A program made the position numbers and the translations under genes. Below, piece after piece: positions 1 through 11,616 of a DNA stretch of 64,000 nt (position 1 is the stretch's first letter; each line of letters opens with the position of its first letter). The DNA comes from Beverwykella pulmonaria (lineage: Eukaryota > Ascomycota > Dothideomycetes > Pleosporales > Melanommataceae). The notes below the pieces were generated by a model, which had not been told where the DNA came from, searched no databases, and was given only the letters and a program-made list of their open reading frames with translations. The DNA lies in the NCBI GenBank assembly GCA_001599595.1, contig BCHH01000005.1:2590804-2654803 (forward strand), written 5' to 3'.

Positions 1-371
1 TGATGGTAAGAAAATGCAATTTTAGAATGGGATATGCAATGGTATGCAAAGGGTAGAGTCAAAGTAGGTATTAATCAGCAGCGTGTGCGTGTGCGGAGCA
101 GGAGATGTCGTCACAAAAGACTAATGGAACCAGCACCCTCCGGATAAGGTATGTGAGACGACCCAACAAAGAGGCTGAGACAGCGAGTGCGACTGAAACG
201 AAACGGAAGAAGGGGAGCGGGAAAAGCAATTGGTGGAAGTAACGGTCGAAGGTCGGAATTGTCGTGCGAAGTTCTTTGGTATGACAAATGCTGCTGTAAT
301 GTGTGCCCTTTTTGGGAGAGGGGAGGGGCTAATTTTGGGAACGAGGAAAAGGAAACGCATCAGCTACCTAC

Positions 372-542
372 CACCATGTGGCGGGGCCCATGGCCGTGGA
401 CCTCATAGGCAATGTCAATAGGCCCGCCTCTATCTTTGGCGACGGCGACCTTTTCTTTCCTCTGCGGCTTGAGGTCCCAGATGGTGTGGTGGTATTCGGG
501 GTGCTTGAGCAGTTCATCTAGGGTCATGGCGCGTCCGGCCAT
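372..542 (-). CDS. Partial alpha/beta-hydrolase-like protein, first exon only
   Basis: The first exon encodes 57 residues from an ATG at 542 and ends at a good donor (GTAGGT from 371). The exon ends in a stretch reading IDIAYEVHGHGPRHMV. This resembles the first beta strands of fungal alpha/beta-hydrolase-fold proteins, just before the oxyanion-loop strand. No second exon with the expected hydrophobic Gly-rich strand can be read in the remaining 370 nt, so the intron would have to run past the window edge, which is long next to the 47-62 nt introns elsewhere here. The catalytic Ser-Asp-His residues lie outside the window. Substrate unknown. It is divergent from the regulator starting at 1511. 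The alternative is a chance open frame. Confidence 0.45.
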
Positions 543-1510
543 GGTGTGGAAATGCGTTTTCTCTGGCTCCGGCTCCTAAGACTGAAGGAGTGGCAGCAGG
601 TTAGCAGGAGGTCTGCAGGTGCTGTGTTCAATGCAGCGAGGTGCAGCGCTGCTTGCCTAAACAGTAGCGGGCGCTGGTGAGAGTGGAGTGCTGGAGGGAT
701 GCGATACGGTGGCTGAGCGCTCCCCATTGCACACACTCGCTATAGACTCTGGAGCCATAGTGCAGAGACTGGTGCCACAGCGGCGCGGGGGCCCGCCGGT
801 TTCAGAGGCATGTGATGAGGGCTGCTAATTGAGGGTTGAGGTTGCGAGGGGACGTCGACTCACGGTACTATTTCAAGGGCTGGATAGAGTGCGGCGCTTA
901 ACGCACGCAGTGATTGCACAGCAGGCGGCCGGAGGACGACGATGACGAAGATATAGGGCGCAGCACTCCCGCGGGCTTCTAGCTTGTCGACTTCTCGAAG
1001 AGCGGATGGTTCCTGGCGATGCTGCTGGCGATTCACTGCATTGTTGCTGACTGCTCTACTCATTCCAATGCACGGTGCGCCTGAGGAACGTGATTCACTG
1101 GCGCTGACCATTTTGTAGCTAGCGGCACCGGAGGCAGGCGGACCACCACTCGGACGATTCAAAGTCCACACTTCTGACTTTGTTAAACAGCTCCAGCTGC
1201 TGCGCCTCCGCTGCGCTGTGTCGACCTCACCGCTCTCAAACCACAGAGCACCCCTCTAAACAAGCTCCTTCACCCGACTCGAGCGTCTGCGACAGCCAGC
1301 ATCAGCACCCTGCTTCTGCGGCCTGGGACCTGTCTTGAGCTCCTCGGCAGCGTTTCATCTCGACACTAGACCCCTCCAAACCTCGACCATATTCTTAATC
1401 ACAAAACAACCGCACACCCGCGACCGCCCGCCCGCCGCCCAAGCCCATTGACCTCACCACCACCGTTACCACGACCACCGCTGCCATCCGAGCATCCTCA
1501 CGCCGCCGCG
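543..1510. other. Divergent intergenic region and long leader
   Basis: This stretch separates the divergent genes starting at 542 and 1511. The part from about 1190 to 1510 is rich in pyrimidine and CCACC-type runs, as is common in fungal 5' leaders, and probably includes the untranslated leader of the regulator. Open frames here lack coding character. No specific operator could be named. Confidence 0.4.
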
Positions 1511-4500
1511 ATGGACACCTCAAACGGCAGCTTCTACATGCCCGGCCCGCCGCTGACCAACCAGCCGCCCCGCGTCTTTGGCAACATCAGCCAGAATGGG
1601 TCGCCCATCCCCGCCTCGCTGCAAGGCCCGATATTCAGCCAGGATGACTACGACGACGGCCATGATCAGGGCGATCCCAAGCGCCGCCGAATTGCGCGGG
1701 TACAGACCCCACCTTGCGTAGACAAATGCTGGTGGTGCAATGCTGACAGGCACAGGCATGCGACATGTGCCGGAAGAAAAAGATCAAGTGCGACGGCAAG
1801 ATGCCCGCCTGCACCCACTGCATCAATTACAAGACAGAATGCATCTTCACCCAGGTCGAGAAGAAGAGACAGCCTCCCAAAGGGTCAGACATCTCCCTCC
1901 GGCGTCGACCCCCGCCGTCCCGCTAACTAGAGCCAGGGCGAAATACATCGAGGGCCTCGAAAACCGCCTTGCGCGCATGGAGTCGCTGATGCGCCTGTCC
2001 GGCGTGCTCCCCGACGACGACGACGGCAGCACAGATTTGGCGACGCTGGAGAAGAGATTGGCAGACAGGGCGCAACAAGCCGGCCGGACACCCGGGAATA
2101 GAGCTTCCGAGGAAAGACGACCGTCATCGGCACAGACCTCCCAGAAGGCAAGCGCAACGCCTGTACAGCCAGGACTCCCGAGCCCTCGGAGTGGCACGAC
2201 GTCGCCGGAGCCGACCAAGAATGCCAATGGCGAAAAAGAGGAGGATGCGCTGGCGGAGATGATGTGCTCTCTGGTGACCAACAACTGCGGAGAGACAAGA
2301 TATATCGGTAGGGATTTGCTAAATGGTTGTGGTCATGGTCATGGATCGGGAAGCTGACTATGTTTTAGGCTCGTCCTCGGGATTCTCCATCTTCTCTCCG
2401 AAAGGAATATCATGGGTGAAGGAGAAAACAGGCGACAATTCGTTCCACGACATGATTTCAACGGCCGCCATTGACGACAACAAGTGGATTCAGTGGAAGC
2501 CAGATGTCTTCCAGGATGTATTTAAGAGACGGGTGTACCGACAGCTTCCTCCCAAAAACGAGGCGCTGTCGCTATTGAAGGACTTCTTCGAGAACTTCAA
2601 TTGCATGTTCCCGCTTTTCCACGAGCCGACCTTCATGCATCTGGTAGACAAGCACTACTCGGACGATCCGTACGAGGGCTCCGGTTGGTGGGCTAGTTTG
2701 AACGTTGCCCTTGCCTTTTCCCACCGGTTGCGCGTCATGAGTAACCTCGTCCCGGCAGAAGAGGATGAGAAGGCATGGCAGTATCTGAAGAATGCCATGT
2801 CCGTCCAAATTGAGCTGACCATGCGCAACACGGATCTTCTCAGCGTGCAAGCTCTTCTAGGCATAGTATGCATCCGCCGCCACGCCACGCTCTCGCGATA
2901 TCACGTGACTGACCACATCTAGGCACTGTTCCTTCTTGGCACGCCGAACCCTCAACCAACTTACTTCTTTGTGGCAGCCGCTATTCGTCTCTCTCACAGC
3001 ATTGGTTTGCACAAGAAGGGGTATGGGTTTAACTTGAACCCTTCAGAGGTCGAACAACGAAAGCGTGTGTTCTGGATCGCGTACATGCTGGACAGAGAGT
3101 GCGTATGTCGGTCCTAGTCCATATTATTGTTGCTAATCTCTCCGCAGCATCTGCCTCCGCTCCGGTAGGCCACCTGTTCAAGATGACGACGACATGAACG
3201 TCGAACTCCCCAGTGATGACCCACCAGACAACGTTGGCAATATCCCGCTTTCCGATGGCAAAGGGAAGCTCAACCTCTTCCGCCTCATGTGCACATTCGC
3301 CTTGATTGAGAGCAAAGTCTATAAGCAACTTTACTCCGTCAAGGCTACCAAACAAACCGACGGCGAGCTTCTCAATACCATTGGCGAACTGGACAAGGAA
3401 CTCGAAGCCTGGAAAGACAGCATTCCGTTAGACTTCCGCCCAGAGCACGAGATCAAAGCCTCCCACACCCCGCTCATACTTCACGTTGTGACTCTGCATT
3501 TCGGATATTACAACTGTTTGACTACGATCCACCGGATGAGCGTCCACCACGGTTACTGGACGAGTCGTCTTTCGAATTTTGCGATTCAAGGTCTAAACGC
3601 CCGACCGCTCAATCCTCGAGTGTTCATGTCGGCCCAGCTATGTGTGCAAGCGGCTCGTGCCTCCATCCATCTCCTGAAGTACATTCCGAAAGGAGATCCA
3701 TCTTGCGTTTGGCTAGTCATCTACTTTCCGGTTACGGCGCTCGTCACGCTATTTGCCAATATCCTACAGAACCCGCAAGACAGCCGGTCACGGTCGGATT
3801 TGAAACTGATGAAGCTGGTTGTCAACTTTTTGAACATGCTGAGTAACGACCAAAGTAATGGCAGCGTAAAACGCATGCTGAGTGTTTGCGCCGAGTTTGA
3901 GCGAATCGCAAACATTGTGCTAGATAAGGCAGACAAGGACCACGCATCAAGACGTAAGAGGAAACAGGGAGATAGTGAGCAGGATGCGGAAATCGAAGCC
4001 ACCGCAAATGAAATCCTCAATCCGTATCGAAACCCACAGTCGCCACCACAGGGTTCCAACGCAGGAACACCCGCGCCATTACCGCCAAACATTCTCAATC
4101 CCGATTTCCAGGGCTTCAGTGAGGTAAGAACCCCGAATTGCAAAGTCCAAAGGGTGTATCGTAATGCTAACTCTTTGCAGCCTTTTCCCTTCTCTCCCAA
4201 CTTTACACACGCCTCGCTTCAACCTAATGACCCAATGGTTCAATACGGCTCTCCATCAATAGCTTCCCAATTGCTCCAACACAGTATGACTTCGTCCGCC
4301 GACACTAGCATGCACGGCATGGGCAATGGCATGGGCGGAATGACTATGGGTGGTTACGACCAAGGGTTTGCTAGTGCGCCGCAGGACTTGTGGAAGATGC
4401 CCATGACGCTTGAATGGGATTGGGCTGACATGGCCGGATATTCTGGCGCGGGTTACGAGGATGGTATTAGTATGAACGGCGTGCTACCCGAGTACGCACA

Positions 4501-4549
4501 GGGTAACGGCAGTGGAATGAATATGAACGCGATGAATGGACACAGGTAG
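1511..4549 (+). CDS. Zn(II)2Cys6 transcription factor with fungal-specific regulatory domain
   Basis: My model has seven exons: 1511-1699, 1756-1883, 1937-2307, 2369-2865, 2923-3098, 3148-4123 and 4181-4549, giving 901 residues. All introns are GT-AG and 49-61 nt. Exon 2 carries a complete binuclear zinc cluster with Cys at 65, 68, 75, 82, 85 and 92 (CX2CX6CX6CX2CX6C), preceded by a basic RRR. It is followed by a probable coiled-coil linker ([16 protein letters not shown]). The middle (about 290-600) is a typical fungal_trans domain, with the marker regions FPLFHEPTF and WIAYMLDR. The C-terminus is rich in Met, Gly and Asn, like an activation region. It should act as a nuclear DNA-binding regulator; the target pathway cannot be read from the sequence. 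The last intron (4124-4180) is 57 nt and free of stops, so its retention would add 19 residues. A TTG further upstream is not a credible start. Confidence 0.93.
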
Positions 4550-5024
4550 TAACAAGGGTTCATTGGCTGTAAGATGTGGAACGAAAAGGCTGCTTCATTC
4601 AGCAGTATGGCGTTTTCCCAGGACCGGCTCGGGCATCTCATTCGGCGCAATCACTCTTGGACGACCTTTATGTTCTCATGGCGGCTCTCTCACCGCTCAA
4701 TTCTAATTTCAAATGTATATTTCAGAGACAAACGAAAGGGGTGTACGCTGTAAGGCTGGACCTGAAAAATAATAGTGTGGAGAATTGGTTGTATATTACT
4801 GACGGAGGGATGTTCCAACGTTCTGTTCACTTCATATTTCCTTAATTACGACGTCACGGTTACAAATTTCGCAATGTATTTTGATCTCCGAGGTGTCGTA
4901 TGATATATAATTCTCAAAGTTCAAATAAGAGTCTTTCTGCGTCCGTCTTCTTCTCTTGGTCACAATGGCTATATCGTCTTCCCTCCTTCCCATGCACGCT
5001 CCCCCTTGCCTCCATCCAACCTCA
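4550..5024. other. Convergent 3' region
   Basis: Region between the convergent regulator and aldolase genes. It contains no credible coding frame. The first part is T- and A-rich, in keeping with 3' untranslated sequence and polyadenylation signals on both strands. Confidence 0.4.
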
Positions 5025-5983
5025 CTACGCTCCTGGCGGGCTCCCCAACTCATTGACATACATTCCACTCCTCTCCACTTCCACAACCCACTGCTTCCAC
5101 GGCTTAAACGCGATCCACCGATTCATATCCGCACACCCCTTTCTCTCCATCTCGCTCAAATACCTTACGTGCCCGCCCATCGCTTTCGCCAGCAAAATCG
5201 CGTTCGTCTGTACTCGGGCGTTGCTGGCGGTGTAGTACGCAAAATCTACGACCTGCTCGACGGACTCTGCTGCAACGGCGAAGCCGTGACCGCGCTGCAG
5301 GACAATGGTGTGCAGGGGAGAAGTTGGTCGGGTAGTATTGGTGCCGAAGGTTGATGCGAGGGCGGCGCCGAGGGTGGGCGTGTTGATTAGGAGATCTTGG
5401 GGCGTGAGCGAGGATTGGTAGGGTGCCGTGGTGGAAATGTCGAAGTTGGGGACTGATGTGCCTGGTGCAGTGGAATGTTAGCTGATGACCGATACTCTCT
5501 TCTCCTGCCCTTTAACACATACTATGAAAATTAAAGATTGCAGATAACGAAGGTTATACATATGGATAGACAGATTTTCTAAGGAGACAGAATATACATA
5601 GTATACCCACCCAAAAACCCAGCCATATGATACACAGACTCGACCCCCACACTCTCCACCACCGTATATGGCAGAACATCCTCTGAATGACTGTGAACCA
5701 CTGCATTCACATCCGGATACATGTTCATGATCTCCCCGTGAATGTACCGCTCCGCATAGCCGCCTTTCGTCCCATTAACCGGTGAACTGTCCTTGACGAG
5801 ATACTCCCCAATGTCAGCTGGTCCGGAGACGACCGCAGGACCCATTTGCAAGGCTATAAAGAACGTGGCGTTATTGGCGGGGTTCCTCACACTGATGTGG
5901 CCCATCGAGTCGAGCACAGAGTGGTAGTGCAGGATGTGGTTGGCCGTTATGAGGGTGCTGAGGGTGGCAGTGAGGTTCACCAT
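5025..5983 (-). CDS. Class II aldolase/adducin-domain protein
   Basis: Two exons, 5611-5983 and 5461 down to 5025, give 269 residues. The donor GTGGGT and the acceptor at 5462 restore the frame through GFLGTSVPNF. The protein starts directly with the family signature (LITANHILHYHSVLDSMGHI, then SVRNP), and the metal-site His pair lies in VVHSHSED. A third His follows in the QRGHGF motif of exon 2. Bacterial relatives are L-fuculose- or ribulose-phosphate aldolases and epimerases; fungal members are mostly uncharacterised cytosolic proteins, so the sugar-phosphate substrate is unknown. The length matches a single-domain member. There is no signal peptide and no operon-like neighbour. The start is fixed by conservation from the first residues. 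Confidence 0.9.
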
Positions 5984-6584
5984 CTTTACGACACTGTTAT
6001 CGATATTTACGACTTACTTAGGTGAGGGCAACGGTGGGAGGAAGGAAAGATCAGGTGAAGATCCAAAGTCTAATAAGCTCTTGAACCTTAAAATGAGGTA
6101 TGCATGGCAGATGCGCCAAGACGCCATGATGCAATGGGGTATCATTTAAAAGGCGGAGTGCATTGTGCAACCTCGTGTTTTGGTCGGATGGAGGCCTATA
6201 GGTTAAATACGGGAGAAGGAGTACACGAAGTTCTTGAAAGCGATTGGGTGAAAGACTGAAGACGGTCAGATACATGGGCGGGTTAGATTTGGAAGAGCAT
6301 TACACTTTTTAGAAGAAGTAGGAGTTAGCGAAAGCACAGTCGAAGGAACGGTATGATTGAACGGATTAGGATGCACCTGGGTGGCAGATGGTTCTTCTAG
6401 AAAGATGGAAGTTGTGCCGGACGAACAGAAAAAAAGCGGGCCGGAGGAGAATGAAGAGAATCCGAAATGCCCAATGATTCCCGCTTGCTAATATCAAGTC
6501 GCAAGGTGTGAACCCCCTGAATGCGAATTTGGAAACCTAGCCAGCACAACCTTCTCCACTCCCTTTACTATTTCGTCCCTTACC
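5984..6584. other. Intergenic region
   Basis: Nothing recognisable was seen here. It lies upstream of the aldolase and downstream of the GST-like gene, both on the minus strand, so it should hold the aldolase promoter. Confidence 0.35.
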
Positions 6585-8130
6585 CTACAACCGACTCCCC
6601 TCCACAACCTTGACCACAAACCCTAACCGAGGGAAATGAACCCGAACATCCACCTCGCCTTTCTCGGTGGTCTTAATCACCACCTCCTCAACGCCAATTC
6701 TCACCAGCTCTCCCACCGTCGGATCATCCCTGCCCGTATCATCAGGCGCCACCGACACCACAGCGCCAGGCACCAACCCCCTCTGGACATCCAACTTTGG
6801 ATGCTGGTCCGCTGCTGCAGGAACCAACAGCAAATCATCCGGCAAGGGTTCCGACTTCTGCAATGCAGCTTTCCAGGATGTATTGGACTCGGGAACAGTG
6901 GTTTCTCGGTCGGGAAGACTGGAAATGTAAGACTCGAACGCGTGGAACCACTTCCACACCCCCGGATATCTCTCTTCGTTGAAGACCTCACTTGCGACAT
7001 CTTTTCCACCCTCTGATGCCCCTCCACCTGTTAAATTGTACACGCCCTTGCCCGCTGCAATATCCATGCCCCATCGCAATTGATAATACAAACTTAGATC
7101 TGCGAGTGAGGGTGCTGGCGTAGGAATCGCCCAGGTGGAAGATTTGAGCGTGGGTTCGAGAAGCGAGAGGTGCAGATCGAGGTTAGAGAGGTTAGTTGGG
7201 ATTTTGGCAGCCAATTTAGAAGGGTCAAGGGTGTGCCCAATGAGTTGGCTGCGATCGGTGCCGAAGGGGGAGGACCAGACGGTGGGGGGGATGAGGCCGG
7301 TGGTTGTGCGGAAGAGTGGGCGCTATTGATTTCGTTAACAACTATCCTATCAATATATCTTTAGATATATACGCACATCGACCCAGAAACTTGCAAATCC
7401 CCTCGCAAGTCCTTTGTACACCCACTCTTCCACGCCCTCGAACTTCGGATACACGGTTCCCCAGCCCGCGGATTTAGGGAAGTAGTGTTCTAGGGCTTCG
7501 ATGATGAGGGAGGTGTCACAGTAGATTTCGCGGCCGATGGCGAGGACCGGGATTTTGCGGTAGGAGAGTGCGAAAGTTTGTGTGAGGAGGGGGCGTGGTA
7601 GCATGGACGGAACGGGTACGTATGCTGGGGGTTGTTAGTCTAAGGGAAAGTGGGCTGAGTGTAAGGGCAGGAATTGGCATAGTCATGGACGGGAGAGACA
7701 TTGGAAGGGTAAGAGAAGGAGCACTTGTAGGGACAAGGGTATGAGAAGCATTTATGTCATGCCATCAACGATTACAAGAAAAGTAGGCCAAGAGAGACCC
7801 AGATTGACCCCTCGATTGAGAAGCAGTGAAATCGACCTTTGAGATGGAAAGATATGCGAAGAAATCACGCAGCACCGTGGTATGGATGAAAATGATCGAA
7901 ACTGAAAATGGAGACATTCACACTAGAATCTCAACTCTGAATTAGACTTACAGAATGGAATCCCCTTCAGCCTCAACGCTAGCCGGACTTTGTTCGTAAA
8001 CGGGCTTGCTGCACAAGCGTTAGCATGGAGACAGCCTTTTCGCTCCCTCGGAAGCACGTCGGAAAGAAGCGGAAACTATACAGTCATATCCAAACAGAAT
8101 AACCGGAGGGTGGTTTGACGACGGCACCAT
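6585..8130 (-). CDS. Glutathione S-transferase-like protein with C-terminal extension
   Basis: Four exons, 8082-8130, 7952-8008, 7377-7624 and 6585-7322, give 363 residues and rejoin in frame. The N-terminal thioredoxin-like half reads GYDSSPFTNKVRLALRLKGI and later RKIPVLAIGREIYCDTSLII; this is the glutathione-site region with the cis-Pro (IPVL) and the Asp-Thr/Ser pair. A Ser-Ser-Pro-Phe replaces the CPxC-type active site, so it is not omega-like. The middle is a helical GST_C-like domain. The last 100 or so residues are an extension rich in Pro, Val and Asp, making the protein much longer than a standard GST of about 220 residues. Probable roles are conjugation or redox detoxification in the cytosol; substrate unknown. 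The first two exons are very short. Confidence 0.82.
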
Positions 8131-8861
8131 GTTGTCTGTCTCGACAGCAATCAGGTGAGGTTTTGGCAGTAACTGACGAGAAAACTGGAGAACAAATATG
8201 GGGATGGGAAAGACAACGCGTGGAGTCGGCCTGCAGATTAAAAATAACCAGGAGATGGCAGGTTATAAGGCGTCGATTCGCATAAGCTTTGCCTCCTTAC
8301 CGCTCAATAGTGCTGGCGACTAGGATGTTCAAAGTCAGCGAGTCGGACGCGGAGAAGAGTACTTCACATGCTCCAGCTCTCCCCAATAAAAACTGAAATC
8401 AGCCAGGGACTTACCCCGCTGAGAGTGTGAAGTCATGCCACTTTTTGTAACGACATCGTGAGCCTGGGGCGCAGAGCGGGCTTTTAGGCGGCCCCGCCGA
8501 AATAAATCCGCATCCCGATATACCACCAAGGCTGCTGCGAAAGCCGAGGTCTTGTGCACAGCAAATGGCCGTCTTTCATTTTTATCGTGGAGAATGGGCT
8601 TTGGGCTGGGGAGTAAAGCCAACGGAAGATTTGGATGGCGACGTGGCAGTGTGCAAGGGAAGATATTGGCCGTGTAGTAGTGAATTGAAGTTGCTTTTGG
8701 CGCTGGCGCGATTCATTCCAAGGTTTGCTTCACGGTTCATCCTGTTCGAGTGAGGTATTTTATCAGCAAGTCGATACACATTCGAAGGGATGTACCTGGC
8801 ACGCAACTTGTCTGTACACGTATTGGTACAAGATCATCCCCATATTTTCCTAATCTGGAAT
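8131..8861. other. Intergenic region
   Basis: Open frames here start at non-ATG codons and show no family signature. The part next to 8131 should hold the GST-like gene promoter. The part next to 8861 is the 3' side of the AIM18-like gene. Confidence 0.35.
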
Positions 8862-10250
8862 CTACTGCACCATGCCCTCCACCGTACCGACGGGCCGCTC
8901 GACGATATGGATGCATCCCTCCACAACACTCTTCCGCGCATCTTCAGAACTAACATTTTGGCCTGCAAGATACAGAAGCCACACAAGCCTGCTGACACGC
9001 TCGTCTTTGACGTGACCCAATCGAGCGATCTCCTTAACCGTTACTCCCTTGGCTGGTGTCTTTACGCGCTCATACAAAGCACTCAATGCACCCTGGGAGT
9101 CCCTCGCTAGTAGGATGACGCTGCCCTTGGGTGCTTTCCCTCTCCCCTGGAACAGGCTCTTGAATTCCTTCATGGCGAGCCCGAATGATTCGTCTGCGAA
9201 CTCGCTCTCGTCGACGGGCTTGGGCAGCGCTATTTGCTTAGACTCTGCGGCTTGTTGGCGCAGCAGGTCAGACTGCTTCCTTCGCACCTCGTCGGTCCGC
9301 GATGCGATACCCCTCATCCACCCGTCCTGCAAGTGCTTGAAATCCGTGCCTCGACACGGCACAATCCTGAACGCCATCTCTGGCGCATCGGGGCCCTTCC
9401 TGCTCAGAATGCTTTCCCAGATTTCGCTCGACTTGTCCGCGTCCAGGAGCGCATTGTGCAGCAGCTCCTTCTCGGCCGGGATGAGTGCGGATGCGTTGGG
9501 GTTGATGGTGTTGATGAGGTGGTTTTGTAGCGTGCTAAGGGATGAGGTCCGGATATATAGCCCCACGACGTATACTTGGACGCGCAAGAAGGAGACTTTG
9601 CGGATGCCGAGACCGAGAAGGGTGAATTCGGTTTCTGATTCTTCTACATCCGGATCGGAAGTAGTTGGGATGGATATCGTCTTGGGGAAGTAGGGAACGT
9701 ATGAAGTGCCCGTGGGTACGAGCTCGATGGAATCGTCGTCGCTTGCAGAGGGATGTTCAGAAGATGCGGGTGCGGCAATGATCTTGTCGCCCGCTGCTAT
9801 TACGACCTTTTTTCCCTGGAATTCTTCGGCTGCGCCGCGGGGGCTCTCGGTTTGGGTAGGCCTCGGCTTGAAGAGGTCCAGAATACCTCTGCTACCCTTT
9901 TGCATTTCCATCTTCTTTTCGCTCTCTGCCTGGTCTCCCTCCTGCTCCTTGGGCTCAGGCATGGGCCACAACCTCACGAGAATCATGGGGGCAATCATGG
10001 ATAACGCTGCGCCGAGTGCAAGCCAGTTTCGCCGCCGGATGAGCGCTGCACGCTCCAGGGCGTGCTTGCGGTGAAGAGAGACTTCCTCTGCACTGGGCCC
10101 AACTCCTCCACGCCTCGGGCCTCTCTCGAGGAGCGCTTCGGCATCGTGCTTGAGGTGTTCGCGAGAGAGTCGTCGCAACGGGGGATTGGAGCGGAGGGCA
10201 TTCAAGCAGCGAAAAACTGGGCGGCGGAGAGACAGACGTGGGGGACCCAT
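8862..10250 (-). CDS. AIM18: Mitochondrial chalcone-isomerase-fold protein, AIM18/AIM46-like
   Basis: A single exon of 462 residues starts at the ATG at 10250. The frame stays open upstream to 10565, but that stretch is compositionally odd and overlaps the divergent promoter, so the inner start is preferred. The first 60 or so residues are Arg-rich with few acids, like a mitochondrial presequence. A membrane segment follows (WLALGAALSMIAPMILVRLW). The C-terminal two thirds match the chalcone-isomerase-like fold: LGLGIRKVSFLRVQVYVVGL, then RIVPCRGTDFKHLQDGWMRG. Yeast Aim18 and Aim46 are fatty-acid/heme-binding, non-catalytic members of this fold in the inner membrane or matrix side. The same role is likely here but is inferred from family. 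Confidence 0.9.
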   Translation of the reverse strand: MGPPRLSLRRPVFRCLNALRSNPPLRRLSREHLKHDAEALLERGPRRGGVGPSAEEVSLHRKHALERAALIRRRNWLALGAALSMIAPMILVRLWPMPEPKEQEGDQAESEKKMEMQKGSRGILDLFKPRPTQTESPRGAAEEFQGKKVVIAAGDKIIAAPASSEHPSASDDDSIELVPTGTSYVPYFPKTISIPTTSDPDVEESETEFTLLGLGIRKVSFLRVQVYVVGLYIRTSSLSTLQNHLINTINPNASALIPAEKELLHNALLDADKSSEIWESILSRKGPDAPEMAFRIVPCRGTDFKHLQDGWMRGIASRTDEVRRKQSDLLRQQAAESKQIALPKPVDESEFADESFGLAMKEFKSLFQGRGKAPKGSVILLARDSQGALSALYERVKTPAKGVTVKEIARLGHVKDERVSRLVWLLYLAGQNVSSEDARKSVVEGCIHIVERPVGTVEGMVQ

Positions 10251-10492
10251 GGCGGATGGTGGTGGTCGAGGAATGTGAGCATGGGCCGGTGGATGGCGTG
10301 CAGCGCACGAGTTTCGAGGTGGGAGCCCGGCGGCGGGCCATCCATGATGCAGCGTGCCAAGCCGAGGCCTACTTAGCGCAAGTGAATGATGCAGGTGGGC
10401 GCGACGCGTCTGAGTTTCGTTTCGCGCTCTGCACCTATCTGAACCACTTCTCCACCTCACAATAGCCTCCGACTCCGCCGATATCTCAACAC
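10251..10492. promoter_or_regulatory. Compact divergent promoter, AIM18-like / NSE3-like
   Basis: The two start codons lie only about 240 bp apart on opposite strands, so this stretch must carry both promoters. It is moderately GC-rich with no clear TATA box, as is usual for housekeeping genes. No specific operator was identified. Confidence 0.5.
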
Positions 10493-11616
10493 ATGCCGCC
10501 CCGAGTATCCAGAAAGCGACGAGCTGTAAGCACTCCCTGGCCCACTCGACCACGATTTTACTCACGAGTCACATAGGTCGATGAGGACGAAGACGATGAT
10601 GTGCCCACGCCCACGCAGACACAGCGCAGTCGACCGCGAGACACGTCCGCCGAATACGAGGAAGACGCAGACGAGGGCCGCCACAACGGCGCGGGTAGTT
10701 TGCCGCAGCTTTCCAAAAGTCTGGTGCGGTATGCATTGGCTTGCGAATACTCACGGACGCCCATCAAGCGGGCGGATATCACTTCCAAGGGTATGTTACG
10801 AGCAAGTATGCGCTACCACGGGATCTCACAATGGCAGTCATGGGGCCACACAAGAAAGTCGCGTTCAAGGTGCTCTTCGACCATGCGAACAGCCAGCTCA
10901 TGGACACGTTTGGGATGATGATGGTGGAGCTGCCCAACCGAGAGAAAGTGACGATGAAGCAGAAGCGTGGTATGCAGGTGCTTTCACCACTCACAATTCC
11001 CTTCACTAACAGGGTTCTAGCCCAAGCGCTTTCGGAATCGCAGAACCAGCGGAGCAACCAGTGGGTGCTGCAGAGCACCCTCCCAGACCCGTTCCGCGTA
11101 TCCGCTATCATGGGGCCAGCGCAGATACCCACCGCCGAAGACGAAAGCGCCTATGTCGGCCTCTACACCATGATCATAGCGCTGACGCTGCTGTCGGGCG
11201 GCAGACTGATGGAGTCCAAGCTCGATCGGTTCCTCAAGCGCATGAATGCAGACGACACTACGCCTGTCGACAGTAAGGAAAGGCTGCTCACGCGCATGAT
11301 CAAGGACGGCTACATGGTGCGGATCAAGGACTCGTCGTCTGGCGAGGACGTGGTGGACTACATGGTAGGCCCGCGGGGCAAGGTCGAAGTGGGCGAGCAA
11401 GGCGTGGCCAACTTTGTGCGCAAGGTGTACGGCGAGGCGGCGACGGCGGACCTGGAGCAGCGCCTCGCCCGCAGTCTTGGACTCTCTGATAGGGACGGGG
11501 CCGCTCCGCGGGCGGTGAACGGCGAGGCAGGGACAGAGAGGCAGGGCGCGGGGCAACCCAGCCAGTCGAGGAGGATGGCTGCCGCGGAGCGTGAGGACGA
11601 GGACGAGGACGAGTGA
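10493..11616 (+). CDS. NSE3: SMC5/6 complex subunit Nse3, MAGE domain
   Basis: Four exons, 10493-10525, 10577-10790, 10838-10969 and 11021-11616, give 324 residues. The first exon is tiny (MPPRVSRKRRA) and basic. An acidic low-complexity stretch follows, then the MAGE homology domain from about residue 65. Its markers are LVRYALACEYSRTPIKRADI, then KVAFKVLFDHAN, a second winged-helix half with YVGLYTMIIALTLLSGGRL, and LTRMIKDGYMVRIKD. Nse3 pairs with Nse1 and Nse4 to form the kleisin-associated, DNA-binding part of SMC5/6, which acts in recombination repair. The tail is low complexity with an acidic DEDEDE end. Skipping the 47-nt intron at 10791 would break the conserved ITSK-VMG junction, so the spliced model is preferred. 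Confidence 0.92.

Noticed and set aside
1448..1510. Upstream start for the first zinc-cluster regulator
   Set aside because: The codon is TTG and the preceding text is Pro-rich leader; the ATG at 1511 is preferred.
8335..8622. Small minus-strand gene between the GST-like and AIM18-like genes
   Set aside because: The frame begins at TTG, has no ATG at a fitting place and no recognisable features.
10251..10565. N-terminal extension of the AIM18-like protein to 10565
   Set aside because: It overlaps the start region of the divergent NSE3-like gene and looks like translated promoter; the ATG at 10250 gives a sensible presequence.
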